The notes beneath the pieces are model-generated. The model did not search any database. It saw only the letters and a list, made by a program, of their open reading frames with translations, and was not told where the DNA came from. Positions 8,913 to 16,374 of a stretch of DNA of 64,000 bases are shown here, piece by piece (position 1 is the stretch's first letter; the number at the start of each line of letters is the position of its first letter). Position numbers and translations under genes: made by a program. The stretch comes from Actinoalloteichus hoggarensis. Its GTDB lineage: Bacteria; Actinomycetota; Actinomycetes; Mycobacteriales; Pseudonocardiaceae. Where the stretch lies: the NCBI RefSeq assembly GCF_002234535.1, contig NZ_CP022521.1, positions 4,340,001 through 4,404,000 on the forward strand, read 5' to 3'.

Positions 8913-9773
8913 TCAGCGGAAGTCGGCGGCGTGGTCCTCGGCCCACTCGCGGTAGGTACGAGCCGGGCGGCCGAGGATGTCGGCGACGGTGGACGTGGTC
9001 TGCTCGACCGTGCCGATCGTGTCGGCATGGGCGTCGAGGATCCCGTCGACGACGTCGGCGGGCCAGCCCGCCGCGATCATCTCCTGCCGCGCCTGGGCGG
9101 CGGGCTGCTCGTCGAACCGGACGGGCCTGCCGATCGCGGCGCCGATCAGGGCGACCCGCTCGGCGTTGGTGAGGACCTCCGGCCCGGTCAGGCTCGGCTT
9201 CGTGCCCGCGTATCCGTCGTCCAGGAGTGCTCGAACGCCCACCGCCGCGATGTCGGCCTCATGAATCATGGCCCCGGCCGCCTCGGCGAAGGGGGCTCGG
9301 ACGACGTCGCCCTCCCGGATCTCCTCGGCCCAGGCGAGGTCGTTCGCCGCGAAGCCGCCCGCCCGGACGAAGGTCCACGCCAGGTCGGTGCGCTGAATCT
9401 CCCGCTCGACGTCGGCGTGGAACTGATTGATGGGATCGGACTGCTTCTCGACGTCGTCCCGGACGCCGTTGGAGGAGAGATAGACCAGTCGCTCGGCCTC
9501 CTCCGCGATCGCCGACACCACGGCGGGCGCCAGCTCGGCGGTGAACAGCGGCCAGACCAGGAACACCGATCTCACCCCGGCCAGCGCGGCGCGGAGGCTC
9601 GGCTCGTCGGCGAGGTCGCCCCGCACGACCTCCACGCCGTCGGGCAACGACGCAGTGGCGGGGTCGCGGGTCATGGCCCGGACCGCGACGCCCTCGCCGC
9701 GAAGCTGGGCGACGACGTTCCTGCCGACGTTGCCGGTCGCGCCGATCACCAGGATCGCAGGCTGCGCTGTCAT
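8913..9773 (-). CDS. NmrA-like NAD(P)-binding reductase/epimerase
   Basis: An atypical short-chain dehydrogenase of the NmrA type, probably an NAD(P)H-dependent oxidoreductase or redox sensor. GATGNVGRNVVAQL near the N-terminus is the dinucleotide-binding loop; RAMTRDP and VRGDLAD follow the usual pattern, and LVYLSSNGV and WTFVRAGGF mark the later core. The frame stays open to 9848, but the start is placed at ATG 9773 (MTAQPAILVIGATG) because GAGGGA lies 7 nt upstream and the promoter elements at 9834-9864 fall inside the longer reading. Expression is probably controlled by a MerR/SoxR-type activator. An internal piece of this gene is duplicated at 16378-16478. Confidence 0.88.
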   Translation of the reverse strand: MTAQPAILVIGATGNVGRNVVAQLRGEGVAVRAMTRDPATASLPDGVEVVRGDLADEPSLRAALAGVRSVFLVWPLFTAELAPAVVSAIAEEAERLVYLSSNGVRDDVEKQSDPINQFHADVEREIQRTDLAWTFVRAGGFAANDLAWAEEIREGDVVRAPFAEAAGAMIHEADIAAVGVRALLDDGYAGTKPSLTGPEVLTNAERVALIGAAIGRPVRFDEQPAAQARQEMIAAGWPADVVDGILDAHADTIGTVEQTTSTVADILGRPARTYREWAEDHAADFR

Positions 9774-9833
9774 CGTGAACTCCCTCGTCGTACCGCGGTC
9801 ATCGTTGTGGCGGCGAGATCGCCGATGATCACG

Positions 9834-9864
9834 ACGGTAGAAGCTCAACGAGAGTTGAGGTCAA
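9834..9864 (-). promoter_or_regulatory. SoxR/MerR-type promoter of the NmrA-like gene
   Basis: Read on the minus strand: -35 TTGACC (9864-9859), a 19-bp spacer, and -10-like TACCGT (9839-9834). Inside the spacer is the inverted repeat CTCAAC-tctc-GTTGAG (9859-9844). A long 19-bp spacer filled by a CCTCAA-type palindrome is the signature of SoxR and related MerR promoters. No MerR gene is in the window. Confidence 0.75.
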
Positions 9865-9964
9865 GGGCGTCGATGCGGTGTGGTCGCGGCCACCGACCCG
9901 AGCGCCGTCCGGGGTGCGGTGCATCGACGCACCACACGGGAGCCCAGGCGAGGCGAGGCGAGAA

Positions 9965-10117
9965 TCAGCCGCGGTCGACCGCGTCCGATTCCGCCACTCG
10001 GCGAGGCCTGCCCGCCACGGTGACCTTCACCGGCGCGGTGATCGCCGGCGTGCTCGACGACTCGGCCGGCCCGGCCGCTCGCCGCCGCCCCTCCCCCGAG
10101 GGCGCGGGCAGCTCCAC
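9965..10117 (-). pseudogene. Severed 3' end of the GH43 gene with its native stop
   Basis: Read on the minus strand this is the last 50 codons of the arabinanase gene (VELPAPSGEG... to GRPRRVAESDAVDRG-stop), cut off from the rest by the island. It shows what the native C-terminus of the GH43 protein was before the duplication; the intact-looking gene at 16371-17609 ends differently. Confidence 0.85.
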
Positions 10118-10336
10118 TAGGACGACCATGCGCCATCACAGTTCATCTTCCATCGGATGACCCCAGCATCCCATATGAGGCACTCGCCACCCGAGGACGA
10201 GATGTTATCGCACTCGGGAAGACAGCTCCTTCCTTCACGGGTTTTGGCGCCAGATTGCTTCTCAGCAATACTGCTCATTGGCCTACTTATTGCACGCAAC
10301 TTGATCACGAAATAGGTAGAGCGATGCTCAATGTTC

Positions 10337-10366
10337 AACGGGCCCGTGACGTATCACGGGCCCGTT
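10337..10366. terminator. Strong hairpin closing the leftward island operon
   Basis: aacgggcccgtg (10337-10348) pairs perfectly with cacgggcccgtt (10355-10366) over a 6-nt loop. It begins 15 nt beyond the NUDIX stop codon and is flanked by AT-rich sequence. Confidence 0.85.
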
Positions 10367-10380
10367 GTAATGTGTGCGGT

Positions 10381-10827
10381 TCAGCTCCGCAACTTCCGGT
10401 ACTTGCTCAGCACGTTCTTCACTGCGTCCGTCACGGGCGGTTCCTCGACAAGCGCCGTCCAGGTGTAGGCGTCGTGTTCTTGGAGTTCGATGGGCCCGGA
10501 TGCGGCGACATCCACGGCGAAGTTGAACTGACGGCTCTTCTTGCCGCTGCCGGAGGTGTAGTCGAAACTTCCCAGATAGTCGCGGATCGCAGCCACGTCC
10601 AGGCCGCTTTCCTCTTTGACCTCACGGATCAACGCGGCGTCCAGCGCCTCGCCCGCTTCGACCTTGCCGCTCGGCAGCTCGAAAATGCCACCCATGAAGT
10701 CCTCCTCGGGACGCTGGAGCAACAGCACCTTGTCGTCATGCTGAACAACCGCGCCTACGACGAGCTGTTGGACGCTATCGCGGGCAGCCTCGGCGTTCAG
10801 AACTTCGAGGATAGAAACGAGTTCCAT
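10381..10827 (-). CDS. NUDIX hydrolase
   Basis: A 148-aa hydrolase of nucleoside-diphosphate-linked compounds. The full Nudix box is present at about residues 54-76: GKVEAGEALDAALIREVKEESG, matching G-x5-E-x7-RE-U-x-EE-x-G-U, and the preceding LLLQRPEED and GGIFELPSG strands are typical. ATG 10827 starts just downstream of the aminotransferase stop (10833), so it is probably co-transcribed as the last gene of the leftward operon. Possible roles are sanitising modified nucleotides or removing a nucleotide handle from an intermediate made by its neighbours; the sequence does not decide. Confidence 0.9.
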   Translation of the reverse strand: MELVSILEVLNAEAARDSVQQLVVGAVVQHDDKVLLLQRPEEDFMGGIFELPSGKVEAGEALDAALIREVKEESGLDVAAIRDYLGSFDYTSGSGKKSRQFNFAVDVAASGPIELQEHDAYTWTALVEEPPVTDAVKNVLSKYRKLRS

Positions 10828-10832
10828 ATCCC

Positions 10833-12086
10833 TTATCCTATCAGTGCGTGATAATTGGCAGTCACCTTGCGAAATGCGTGGATATAGCTATCAACCAGTG
10901 ACCTATCCTCCTGGCGGTGCCAGACTGGGAGCTTGAGGGTGTTGCGGTGAATAGCTTCCGCATTTGGGAAGTCGCGAGGCGAATAGCTCAGCTTGCTCGC
11001 GTACCCGGGGAATAGTGTTTCTGGTCGCTGGAACAGGGGCAGCAGGTTGAGCGGGCAGGTCGAGCCCGGCCGGTCCACCTCGCGGCACCCCTCGGCCTGC
11101 AATGCCTCGTAGAAGCGCTCGACCGGCAGGCCGTCCAGCTCGTTCGTGGCGTACTGGAGTGGCAGGCCGTACCACGAGGCGCGCACGCCAACCGGCAGCT
11201 CGGGCGCGACGATGCCCGGTAGCTCAGACAGCCGCTCACGGAGGTAATCCGCAGTTTCGGCCCGCCCGATCAGGTAGTGGTCGAGGCGGCCGAGCTGATC
11301 CAGCGCGATGGCGGCGGCCAGTGGGTGTATGCGGAACTTGAGGCCCATGCCGGTCACGGCGTAGTCGTACAGCGGATGATCGCTCGGCAGCTCGTTCCGG
11401 CAGCGCTTGTTGTACTGGCTGTGCACTAGCACGCGGTAGTAGACCTCATCATCGTCGGTCAGGACGAAGCCGCCCTCCCCGGCGGACAGCGGCTTGGGGC
11501 CGTTCATGCTGAAAGCCGCTGCTCGCCCGAACGTGCCAGCTCGTTGACCGTCGATGCTCGCGCCGTGAGCGTGCGAAGCGTCTTCCAGCAGCATCAGGCT
11601 GTGCTCGTCAATAACGGCTTTGAGAGCCTGCATCGCGGCCGGCACACCCCATATGTGGGTCACGACGACGGCCTTGGTCCGCTCGGTGATGCGTCGAGCG
11701 ACGTCCCTAGAGTCGAGGTTGCCGGACTCGTCGCAGTCCGCCAGCACTGGTGTAGCTCCAAGGTGCAGCAGCGGCGTCACGGTGGCGAAGAACGTGTAGG
11801 CAGGCACGATGACCTCGTCGCCCGGACCGAGGCCGGACGCGGAGTACATCGAGTGCAGCGCCGCCGTGCCCGAGCTGGTGAGCACGGCGTGCGTGACGCC
11901 GTGGTAGTCGCACAGCGCCTCCTCCAAGCGCTCAACCACCCCCGCCCGGTCGTAGATCGAGATGCTGTGGCGAAGCTGTCCGATGATGGCCGCCTCGCTC
12001 TGCTCGTCCAGCGGCGGCCAACTGAAGTGCGGTCCGGCTTGTGTAATGACCGGGTTGCCGCCGAGCAGCGCCAGGGGTGAAGTCAC
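10833..12086 (-). CDS. DegT/DnrJ/EryC1/StrS-family PLP aminotransferase
   Basis: A 417-aa fold-type I aminotransferase of the sugar-aminotransferase family, which converts keto-sugars or keto-cyclitols to amines. Seen: TSSGTAALHSMYSASGLGPGDEVIVPAYTFFAT (cofactor phosphate region), LEDASHAHGA (the Asp contacting pyridine N) and the PLP-Lys motif GPKPLSAGEGG with K198. The GTG start at 12086 overlaps the stop of the upstream oxidoreductase as GTGA, so translation is coupled. The longer open frame to 12251 is only the wrong-frame reading of that gene. Next to an NAD-dependent oxidoreductase, oxidation of a hydroxyl followed by transamination is the obvious two-step reaction, as in kanosamine or aminocyclitol pathways. 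The substrate is unknown. Confidence 0.9.
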   Translation of the reverse strand: MTSPLALLGGNPVITQAGPHFSWPPLDEQSEAAIIGQLRHSISIYDRAGVVERLEEALCDYHGVTHAVLTSSGTAALHSMYSASGLGPGDEVIVPAYTFFATVTPLLHLGATPVLADCDESGNLDSRDVARRITERTKAVVVTHIWGVPAAMQALKAVIDEHSLMLLEDASHAHGASIDGQRAGTFGRAAAFSMNGPKPLSAGEGGFVLTDDDEVYYRVLVHSQYNKRCRNELPSDHPLYDYAVTGMGLKFRIHPLAAAIALDQLGRLDHYLIGRAETADYLRERLSELPGIVAPELPVGVRASWYGLPLQYATNELDGLPVERFYEALQAEGCREVDRPGSTCPLNLLPLFQRPETLFPGYASKLSYSPRDFPNAEAIHRNTLKLPVWHRQEDRSLVDSYIHAFRKVTANYHALIG

Positions 12087-13147
12087 ACCATCTCCTTGGG
12101 GTTGATGTAAGCGTGCGTTTTCGCGGACTCGTAGCAGGCGGCGATGAAGCTCATGTGCGCCAAGTTCTCTTTCGGGCCACTGGCGTTGGGCCGCAAGCCT
12201 TCGATCACTCGGCAGAAATAGTCGATTTGCGCCGTAGCAGCGGACGGCCACGACTGCTCGCGTGAGAGCGATTCAATCGACTCGCCGCCATTGGTCAGGC
12301 GTCGGATACGGCCGCGCTCCAGCTGGACAATGCCACGGCTGCCGACCAGCCGAATTTGCTCAGCCTTCGGGCCGATGAAGCGTGACAACAGCAACGAGCC
12401 GTACAAGCCGCTGTCGTAGCCGAAGTGGATGAGCGCGGTGTCTTCGGCGTCGTAGGTGCGATCCGGGCGAGCCGCAACCGAGATGTCAGCCAGAACGCGA
12501 TCCGGTAGGCCGAAGTACCAGAGGATCATGTCAATCAGGTGGTAGCCCATGTCGATGATGCAGCCGCCGCCCGCCTTGGCAGCCATGCCCCGCCAGCCTC
12601 CGGAGGGGTCATCGATGAACAGAGTGTATTGGGCGTCCACGACGAAGGGTGTGCCGATCTGATCGGCAAGCTGCGTGAAGCTGGTATAGATCGGGTTGAA
12701 GCGTCGTTGCAGCGTCACCATGAGTTGAATACCCGAATCACCGCACAGCTTGGCGAGTTCCTGTGCTTCGCTCAGCGTGGTTGCGAATGGCTTTTCCTTG
12801 AGCACATGCACGCGGTGCTCTGCTGCCGCCTCGATGACCGCCCGACCGATGTGGTGGGGCACAGTGACGATCACCAAGTCGAGCTGTTCGCTCTTGAACA
12901 TCTCGCGAAAGTCCGTGTAGCCGCCTACTCGCAACTGGTACTGATGTTCGCGCACGATCTCGGGGTTCTCATCGCAGATGGCGACCAGCTCAGCGCCGTC
13001 GGACGACTGTAGTCCTGGAATGTGGTCATCGAGCGCCTGCTTGCCAAGCCCGACGACGCCAGCCCGCAGTTTCACTTGCCAACGCCCTTTCGTAAGGCTG
13101 TTCAGTGCGACGATGGCCGCTGGCTCAAGCGCGGCGAGTGTCGTCAT
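12083..13147 (-). CDS. Gfo/Idh/MocA-family NAD(P)-dependent oxidoreductase
   Basis: A 354-aa dehydrogenase acting on sugar- or cyclitol-type hydroxyls. LRAGVVGLGKQALDDHIP is the Rossmann loop, VIVTVPHHIGRAVIEAAA and HVLKEKPFATTLSEAQEL give the conserved EKP motif, and GGGCIIDMGYHLIDMILWYFG holds the catalytic D-x3-H pattern. ATG 13147 is chosen because the kinase frame upstream ends at TGA 13151-13149, one base before it. The in-frame extension to 13375 is the kinase C-terminus read through a frameshift. The protein would then have a 26-residue leader before the Rossmann fold; a start at the downstream GTG (VKLRAGVVGLG) is possible. It overlaps the aminotransferase start by 4 nt. Confidence 0.9.
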   Translation of the reverse strand: MTTLAALEPAAIVALNSLTKGRWQVKLRAGVVGLGKQALDDHIPGLQSSDGAELVAICDENPEIVREHQYQLRVGGYTDFREMFKSEQLDLVIVTVPHHIGRAVIEAAAEHRVHVLKEKPFATTLSEAQELAKLCGDSGIQLMVTLQRRFNPIYTSFTQLADQIGTPFVVDAQYTLFIDDPSGGWRGMAAKAGGGCIIDMGYHLIDMILWYFGLPDRVLADISVAARPDRTYDAEDTALIHFGYDSGLYGSLLLSRFIGPKAEQIRLVGSRGIVQLERGRIRRLTNGGESIESLSREQSWPSAATAQIDYFCRVIEGLRPNASGPKENLAHMSFIAACYESAKTHAYINPKEMV

Positions 13148-13148
13148 G

Positions 13149-13834
13149 TCACAGGTGGCCCTTCGCCAGCTGGGCCAACCGACTACGGATCGCTTCAAGG
13201 ATTGTCGCCCCTCTAGAAGTGACTGATTGGAGTTGTCGAGCAGGAGAATTCGGCCCGACTCCTCAGCGATGAGCTGCCAGGCAATACGTTCACGCGCTGC
13301 GAATACCGCCATGTCTTCACGGCTGGCTTCGACCGCCCGGCGCTCGCGCAAATGCCACTGACGGGATCGATCCATTCCAGCCGCACCGGAAGCGCTGCGT
13401 CTACATAGATCGTCAAGGCCGGTCGGTGCCGCAGTCGCTACACAAGACGCTGAGCCAGCTCAGGGCTCGGCTCCCGTCTCTGACCGCGCCAGACGCGACG
13501 AGGGTGGATGCCAGGGTGTAGAGGATGGTGTCAGGTCGCGGTCTTCGAGCATGATGTTGCCGTGCTCCAGGGCTGGCGCCATCTCGCACTCGTCCTGGTG
13601 GTAGAGGTCGGCCACGACCTCCAGGGCTCGGGCACGGAACGTCGCGAGTTCACCCAACGTGGGCCGCAGGAGCTTGTCACGCGCAACCGCATCGACAAGC
13701 CTCTGTCCATAGGGGCTGGCCGAGAACTCTTCGACAACGACGAAAGCCACGCCGTTAGCCGCGAGTTCATCGCGCACGGTCATGAGAGGCGCGGTCTTAC
13801 CGGCTCCGTCCTGACCCTCCAGGGAAACAAGCAT
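13149..13834 (-). pseudogene. Thymidylate-kinase-like P-loop kinase, four frameshifts
   Basis: ATG 13834 follows GGGAGG and encodes LVSLEGQDGAGKTAPLMTVRDEL, a dTMP-kinase-type P-loop, then FVVVEEFSASPYGQRLV. After LEDRDL (about 13530) the expected DTILYTLASTLVASGAV continues only in another frame. Three more shifts follow: near 13418 (into LTIYVDAALPVRLE), near 13380 (into MDRSRQWHLRERRAVE) and near 13205 (into ILEAIRSRLAQLAKGHL and a stop at 13151-13149). Each is repaired by adding one base, at least two of them at a run of identical bases (GG, GGGG). Corrected, the product would be about 230 aa. This is either a decaying gene or a cluster of homopolymer sequencing errors. Confidence 0.8.
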
Positions 13835-13998
13835 CAATCCTCCCGCCTTTCGTCGGCGTCAAGTACGTGCAAGACTTCGAGTATTCGGCGCAGCACAACA
13901 GGGCCCCTCATTACCCGTACTGGCCGGGTAAGCCTTGTGTGGCGTTTACGGCGCGGCAAGACAAGCGGAAGCTCTATCGTGTCATCGATCGCGGGCAA
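13834..13998 (-). CDS. Possible small protein coupled to the kinase gene
   Basis: A 54-codon frame from TTG 13998 reads LPAIDDTIELPLVLPRRKRH, then a basic, hydrophobic tail RVMRGPVVLRRILEVLHVLD. It ends with TGA sharing a base with the kinase ATG (TGATG), the arrangement expected of a translationally coupled neighbour. An internal ATG at 13911 gives a 25-aa version. There is no clear ribosome-binding site at TTG 13998, and in this frameshift-rich stretch it may be the displaced end of the 109-aa ORF upstream. Function unknown. Confidence 0.35.
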   Translation of the reverse strand: MPAIDDTIELPLVLPRRKRHTRLTRPVRVMRGPVVLRRILEVLHVLDADERRED

Positions 13999-14303
13999 CT
14001 TCGGGGGCTGATCTCACACCACACCACCTTGCCGCCAGACCGGGGAAGACAGTAGTTCCAGTTCTGCATTACGGACGGCGTGGGGTCGCCGTCCCACACC
14101 TCGGTGACGACGCTTGTTTCTGCCGGCAGGAGTCGCACAGTCGCCTCCTGGCAATGGGCGGGCCAGACCGGTAACGGCGTCGGGGGCAGCGTTACCGGCC
14201 TGGCCCAGTTCGTGAGCGGCTGACCGTGCCGCAGGGGTGCGCCCATTGCGGAGCTGGCGAGCGAATCAGATTTGGTGAAAGCGGTTGGCCTGTTCGGTTC
14301 CAT
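13974..14303 (-). CDS. Hypothetical protein at the head of the leftward island operon
   Basis: A 109-aa soluble protein (MEPNRPTAFTKSDSLAS..., VWPAHCQEATVRLLPAETSVVTEVWDGD, CLPRSGGKVVWCE) with no motif I recognise. ATG 14303 is preceded by GGAGG at 7 nt spacing, which supports real translation. It lies divergent from the XRE-TPR regulator gene, with about 165 bp between starts, and is the first gene of the leftward group. Given the frameshifts just downstream, its last dozen residues may not be the native C-terminus. Confidence 0.55.
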   Translation of the reverse strand: MEPNRPTAFTKSDSLASSAMGAPLRHGQPLTNWARPVTLPPTPLPVWPAHCQEATVRLLPAETSVVTEVWDGDPTPSVMQNWNYCLPRSGGKVVWCEISPRSCPRSMTR

Positions 14304-14469
14304 GCCGCTTCCTCCGTTGCTGTTCCGTGTCCGGGCGTCGTACCCTCCATGTAACCGGGAGTAGCGGCATCCGCACCAGAGCAGAGCACGCGCACCGTTG
14401 TCTCAGGGTTGTGGCACGCCACACTCTGACCAGCGGAAACGCAACGCTGCGCGCACGGGAAGGCGGGAC

Positions 14470-15636
14470 ATGGCGTTACGGCGGCAGCGCTTCGCTCAGC
14501 GCCGCAAGGCTGTCGGCTTCAGCCAGGAAGGACTTGCCGAACGGCTCGGCATCGACCGCTCCACTGTGGCGCGGTGGGAGTCCGGCGAGACTGAGCCTCT
14601 GCCGTGGCTGCGCCCCAAGCTGACGCGTGCCCTCCAGGTGTCCATCGAGCGGCTTGACGAGCTGCTGGCCGAGGCCGGTGAGTCCGAAGCCCTGACGGAT
14701 GAGCGCCTGAGCTATGCCTTGGAGCACCCGCGCAGCGTGGACCTGGTGAACGTCGCGCGACTGCGGGACCGTGTGCATGACCTGGACGAGCGATACGATC
14801 GAGCGCCGTCGACGTCCCTGCTGGCCGACGCCGGGCAGTGCCTCGGCCGGGTGTCCTTCTTGCGGACACACGCCGCTACCAGCCGCGTCCGCCGTGAGTT
14901 GTTCGCCGTTGAAGCCGAGGCGGCAACGCTGATGGGGCAGCTCGTCTGGGACGCTTCGCAGCGCCGCGACCACACCACGGCCCGTGCCTACCTCGATCAG
15001 GCGGTGACTGCCGCGCGCCAGCTTCGTGATCCCACAGCTGAGGGGCTTGCCCTGCTGCGAACCAGCTTCGTCGCGCTCTACGGCGAGAAGAACCCCGACA
15101 ACGGGCTGACGCTCGCCATGCAGACGGCGGAGACCACCAAGACCAGTAGCGATGCGCTGACGGGCCTTGCTGTACTTCATGCCGCCGAAGCGTGGGCAAT
15201 GCTGGGGCAGCGGCAGGACTGCGAACGAGCGCTCGGCGAGGCTGAAGGCTGCTTCGAGCGCATCGGAGCCGCAGACGGGGCGGCTGATCTGTTCTCGCCC
15301 ACCCAGCACGGCCGGCTGGCGGGGTCTTGTTATCTGTTCCTCAACGATGCCAAGCGCGCCGAGCCGATCCTTGAGATCACGGCGCAAGCCTTGCGGGATC
15401 GCTCGAAGTCGCAGGCGATCGTGCTCGGCAACCTGGCCCTCGCCCGCATCCGTCAGCAGAAGCTCGACGAAGCAGTGGCCGCGCTCCACAGTGCCATCGA
15501 CGTGGTAGAGATGACCTGGGGCGGCGGGGGACTCAACATCGTCTTCGGGGCTGGTCGAGAGCTTCGCCCCTGGCGACAGGTGCCCATCGTCCAAGACGTG
15601 TACGACCGTCTGCTGACCCTGATGACAACGGCGTAG
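14470..15636 (+). CDS. XRE-family regulator with TPR-like C-terminal domain
   Basis: A 388-aa protein with an N-terminal helix-turn-helix of the lambda-repressor type (RRKAVGFSQEGLAERLGIDRSTVARWESG, about residues 11-40) and a long helical C-terminal region with TPR-like repeats (ARAYLDQAVTAARQL, GLAVLHAAEAWAMLGQRQDCERALGEAE, ALARIRQQKLDEAVAALHSAI). This layout fits actinobacterial regulators that sense a peptide or metabolite with the TPR part. ATG 14470 is chosen because it begins the HTH directly; the open frame extends to 14398 without support. It is divergent from the leftward operon and is its most likely local regulator. Confidence 0.88.
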   Translation: MALRRQRFAQRRKAVGFSQEGLAERLGIDRSTVARWESGETEPLPWLRPKLTRALQVSIERLDELLAEAGESEALTDERLSYALEHPRSVDLVNVARLRDRVHDLDERYDRAPSTSLLADAGQCLGRVSFLRTHAATSRVRRELFAVEAEAATLMGQLVWDASQRRDHTTARAYLDQAVTAARQLRDPTAEGLALLRTSFVALYGEKNPDNGLTLAMQTAETTKTSSDALTGLAVLHAAEAWAMLGQRQDCERALGEAEGCFERIGAADGAADLFSPTQHGRLAGSCYLFLNDAKRAEPILEITAQALRDRSKSQAIVLGNLALARIRQQKLDEAVAALHSAIDVVEMTWGGGGLNIVFGAGRELRPWRQVPIVQDVYDRLLTLMTTA

Positions 15637-15652
15637 GGAGTGGAAGGCCAGC

Positions 15653-16360
15653 ATGAACACCGACCAGGCGAAGCAAGCGATCCGCCAGCGGGTGTGGGAT
15701 GTGCTGGAACGGGAGCAAGCCGCACCGCCGGGAGTCCACGGCCGCATCCCGGCCTTCGTCGGCGCTGAGGCCGCAGCCGATCGCCTGGCCGGACTGCCCG
15801 CGTGGCACGCGGCGCGAACGCTCAAGGCCGTCCCGGACAAGGCGCAGCTGCCGGTACGTGCCCAAGCGCTCGCCGAAGGCAAGCTCGTCTACATGGCCGT
15901 ACCCAAACTGGCCGAAGCCCTGCCGTTCTACCTGCTCGACCCGGAGACGCTGAGCGTGCCGCCGAGCGAGGCCGCCTCCAGCAGAGTGGCCGCGACGATC
16001 GCCCGCAAGATCGGCGTGGACGAGATGCGGCCTGTTGACCTCATCATCTGCGGAAGTGTCGCCGTCAACCGGCAAGGCGTGCGGCTCGGTAAGGGTGCGG
16101 GCTACTCGGACATCGAGGTAGCACTATTGCAAGAGGCCGGGCTGATCGGGCCGAACACAACCATTATGACGACCGTTCATTCGCTGCAAGTGGTCGATGA
16201 AGAGTTGCCCGAGGCTAAGCACGATTTCAGTGTCGATCTGATCGTGACGCCTGATGAAGTCATCGAATGCGGCCCGCCGCGTCGCCCCGCTGGGCTGTAC
16301 TGGGACAGCTTGAGCCGAGAAAAGATCGAGGCGATTCCGCTGCTGGCCGCACGATCATGA
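15653..16360 (+). CDS. 5-formyltetrahydrofolate cyclo-ligase family protein
   Basis: A 235-aa member of the 5-FTHF cyclo-ligase family, which converts 5-formyl-THF to methenyl-THF using ATP; relatives act on other small acids. Seen: KLVYMAVPKLAEALPFYLLDPETL, VDLIICGSVAVNRQGVRLGKGAGYSDIE (the G-x-G-x-GYxD signature) and VHSLQVVDEELPEAKHDFSVDLIVTPDEVIEC. ATG 15653 has GGAGTG upstream and lies 16 nt after the regulator stop, so the two are probably one transcript. Family members are normally housekeeping; one linked to a regulator on an island suggests a specialised paralogue. Its true substrate is uncertain. Confidence 0.85.
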   Translation: MNTDQAKQAIRQRVWDVLEREQAAPPGVHGRIPAFVGAEAAADRLAGLPAWHAARTLKAVPDKAQLPVRAQALAEGKLVYMAVPKLAEALPFYLLDPETLSVPPSEAASSRVAATIARKIGVDEMRPVDLIICGSVAVNRQGVRLGKGAGYSDIEVALLQEAGLIGPNTTIMTTVHSLQVVDEELPEAKHDFSVDLIVTPDEVIECGPPRRPAGLYWDSLSREKIEAIPLLAARS

Positions 16361-16374
16361 GCAATCGGGCTCAT
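16357..16374. repeat. Small inverted repeat at the right island edge
   Basis: atgagc (16357-16362) and gctcat (16369-16374) flank a 6-nt spacer, ending 4 nt before the island/duplication junction. It overlaps the stop codons of both the cyclo-ligase gene and the convergent GH43 gene. It may be a weak terminator or a trace of the integration junction. Confidence 0.4.

Larger units (their letters stand above)
9515..10117. repeat. Left copy of a 603-bp flanking duplication (complete)
   Basis: Contains the 5' part of the NmrA-like gene (from 9515), its promoter, and the last 153 bp of a GH43 gene with its original stop (9965-9967). Positions 9515-9615 match 16378-16478, and 9998-10117 match 16470-16589, each with one mismatch (9575/16438 and 10084/16556). 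It is the chromosomal target duplicated around the island. Confidence 0.9.

Noticed and set aside
6241-8955. 904-codon plus ORF opposite the NB-ARC gene
   Set aside because: Antisense shadow of a gene with clear Walker motifs; no domain in the plus reading.
8775-10160. 461-codon plus ORF
   Set aside because: Mirror of the NmrA-like gene on the other strand.
13867-14055. Plus-strand 62-codon ORF in the island (QDFEYSAQHNRAPHYPYWPG)
   Set aside because: It is the exact antisense codon frame of the small minus ORF coupled to the kinase, overlaps the 109-aa gene and has no ribosome-binding site. Kept only as a remote alternative.
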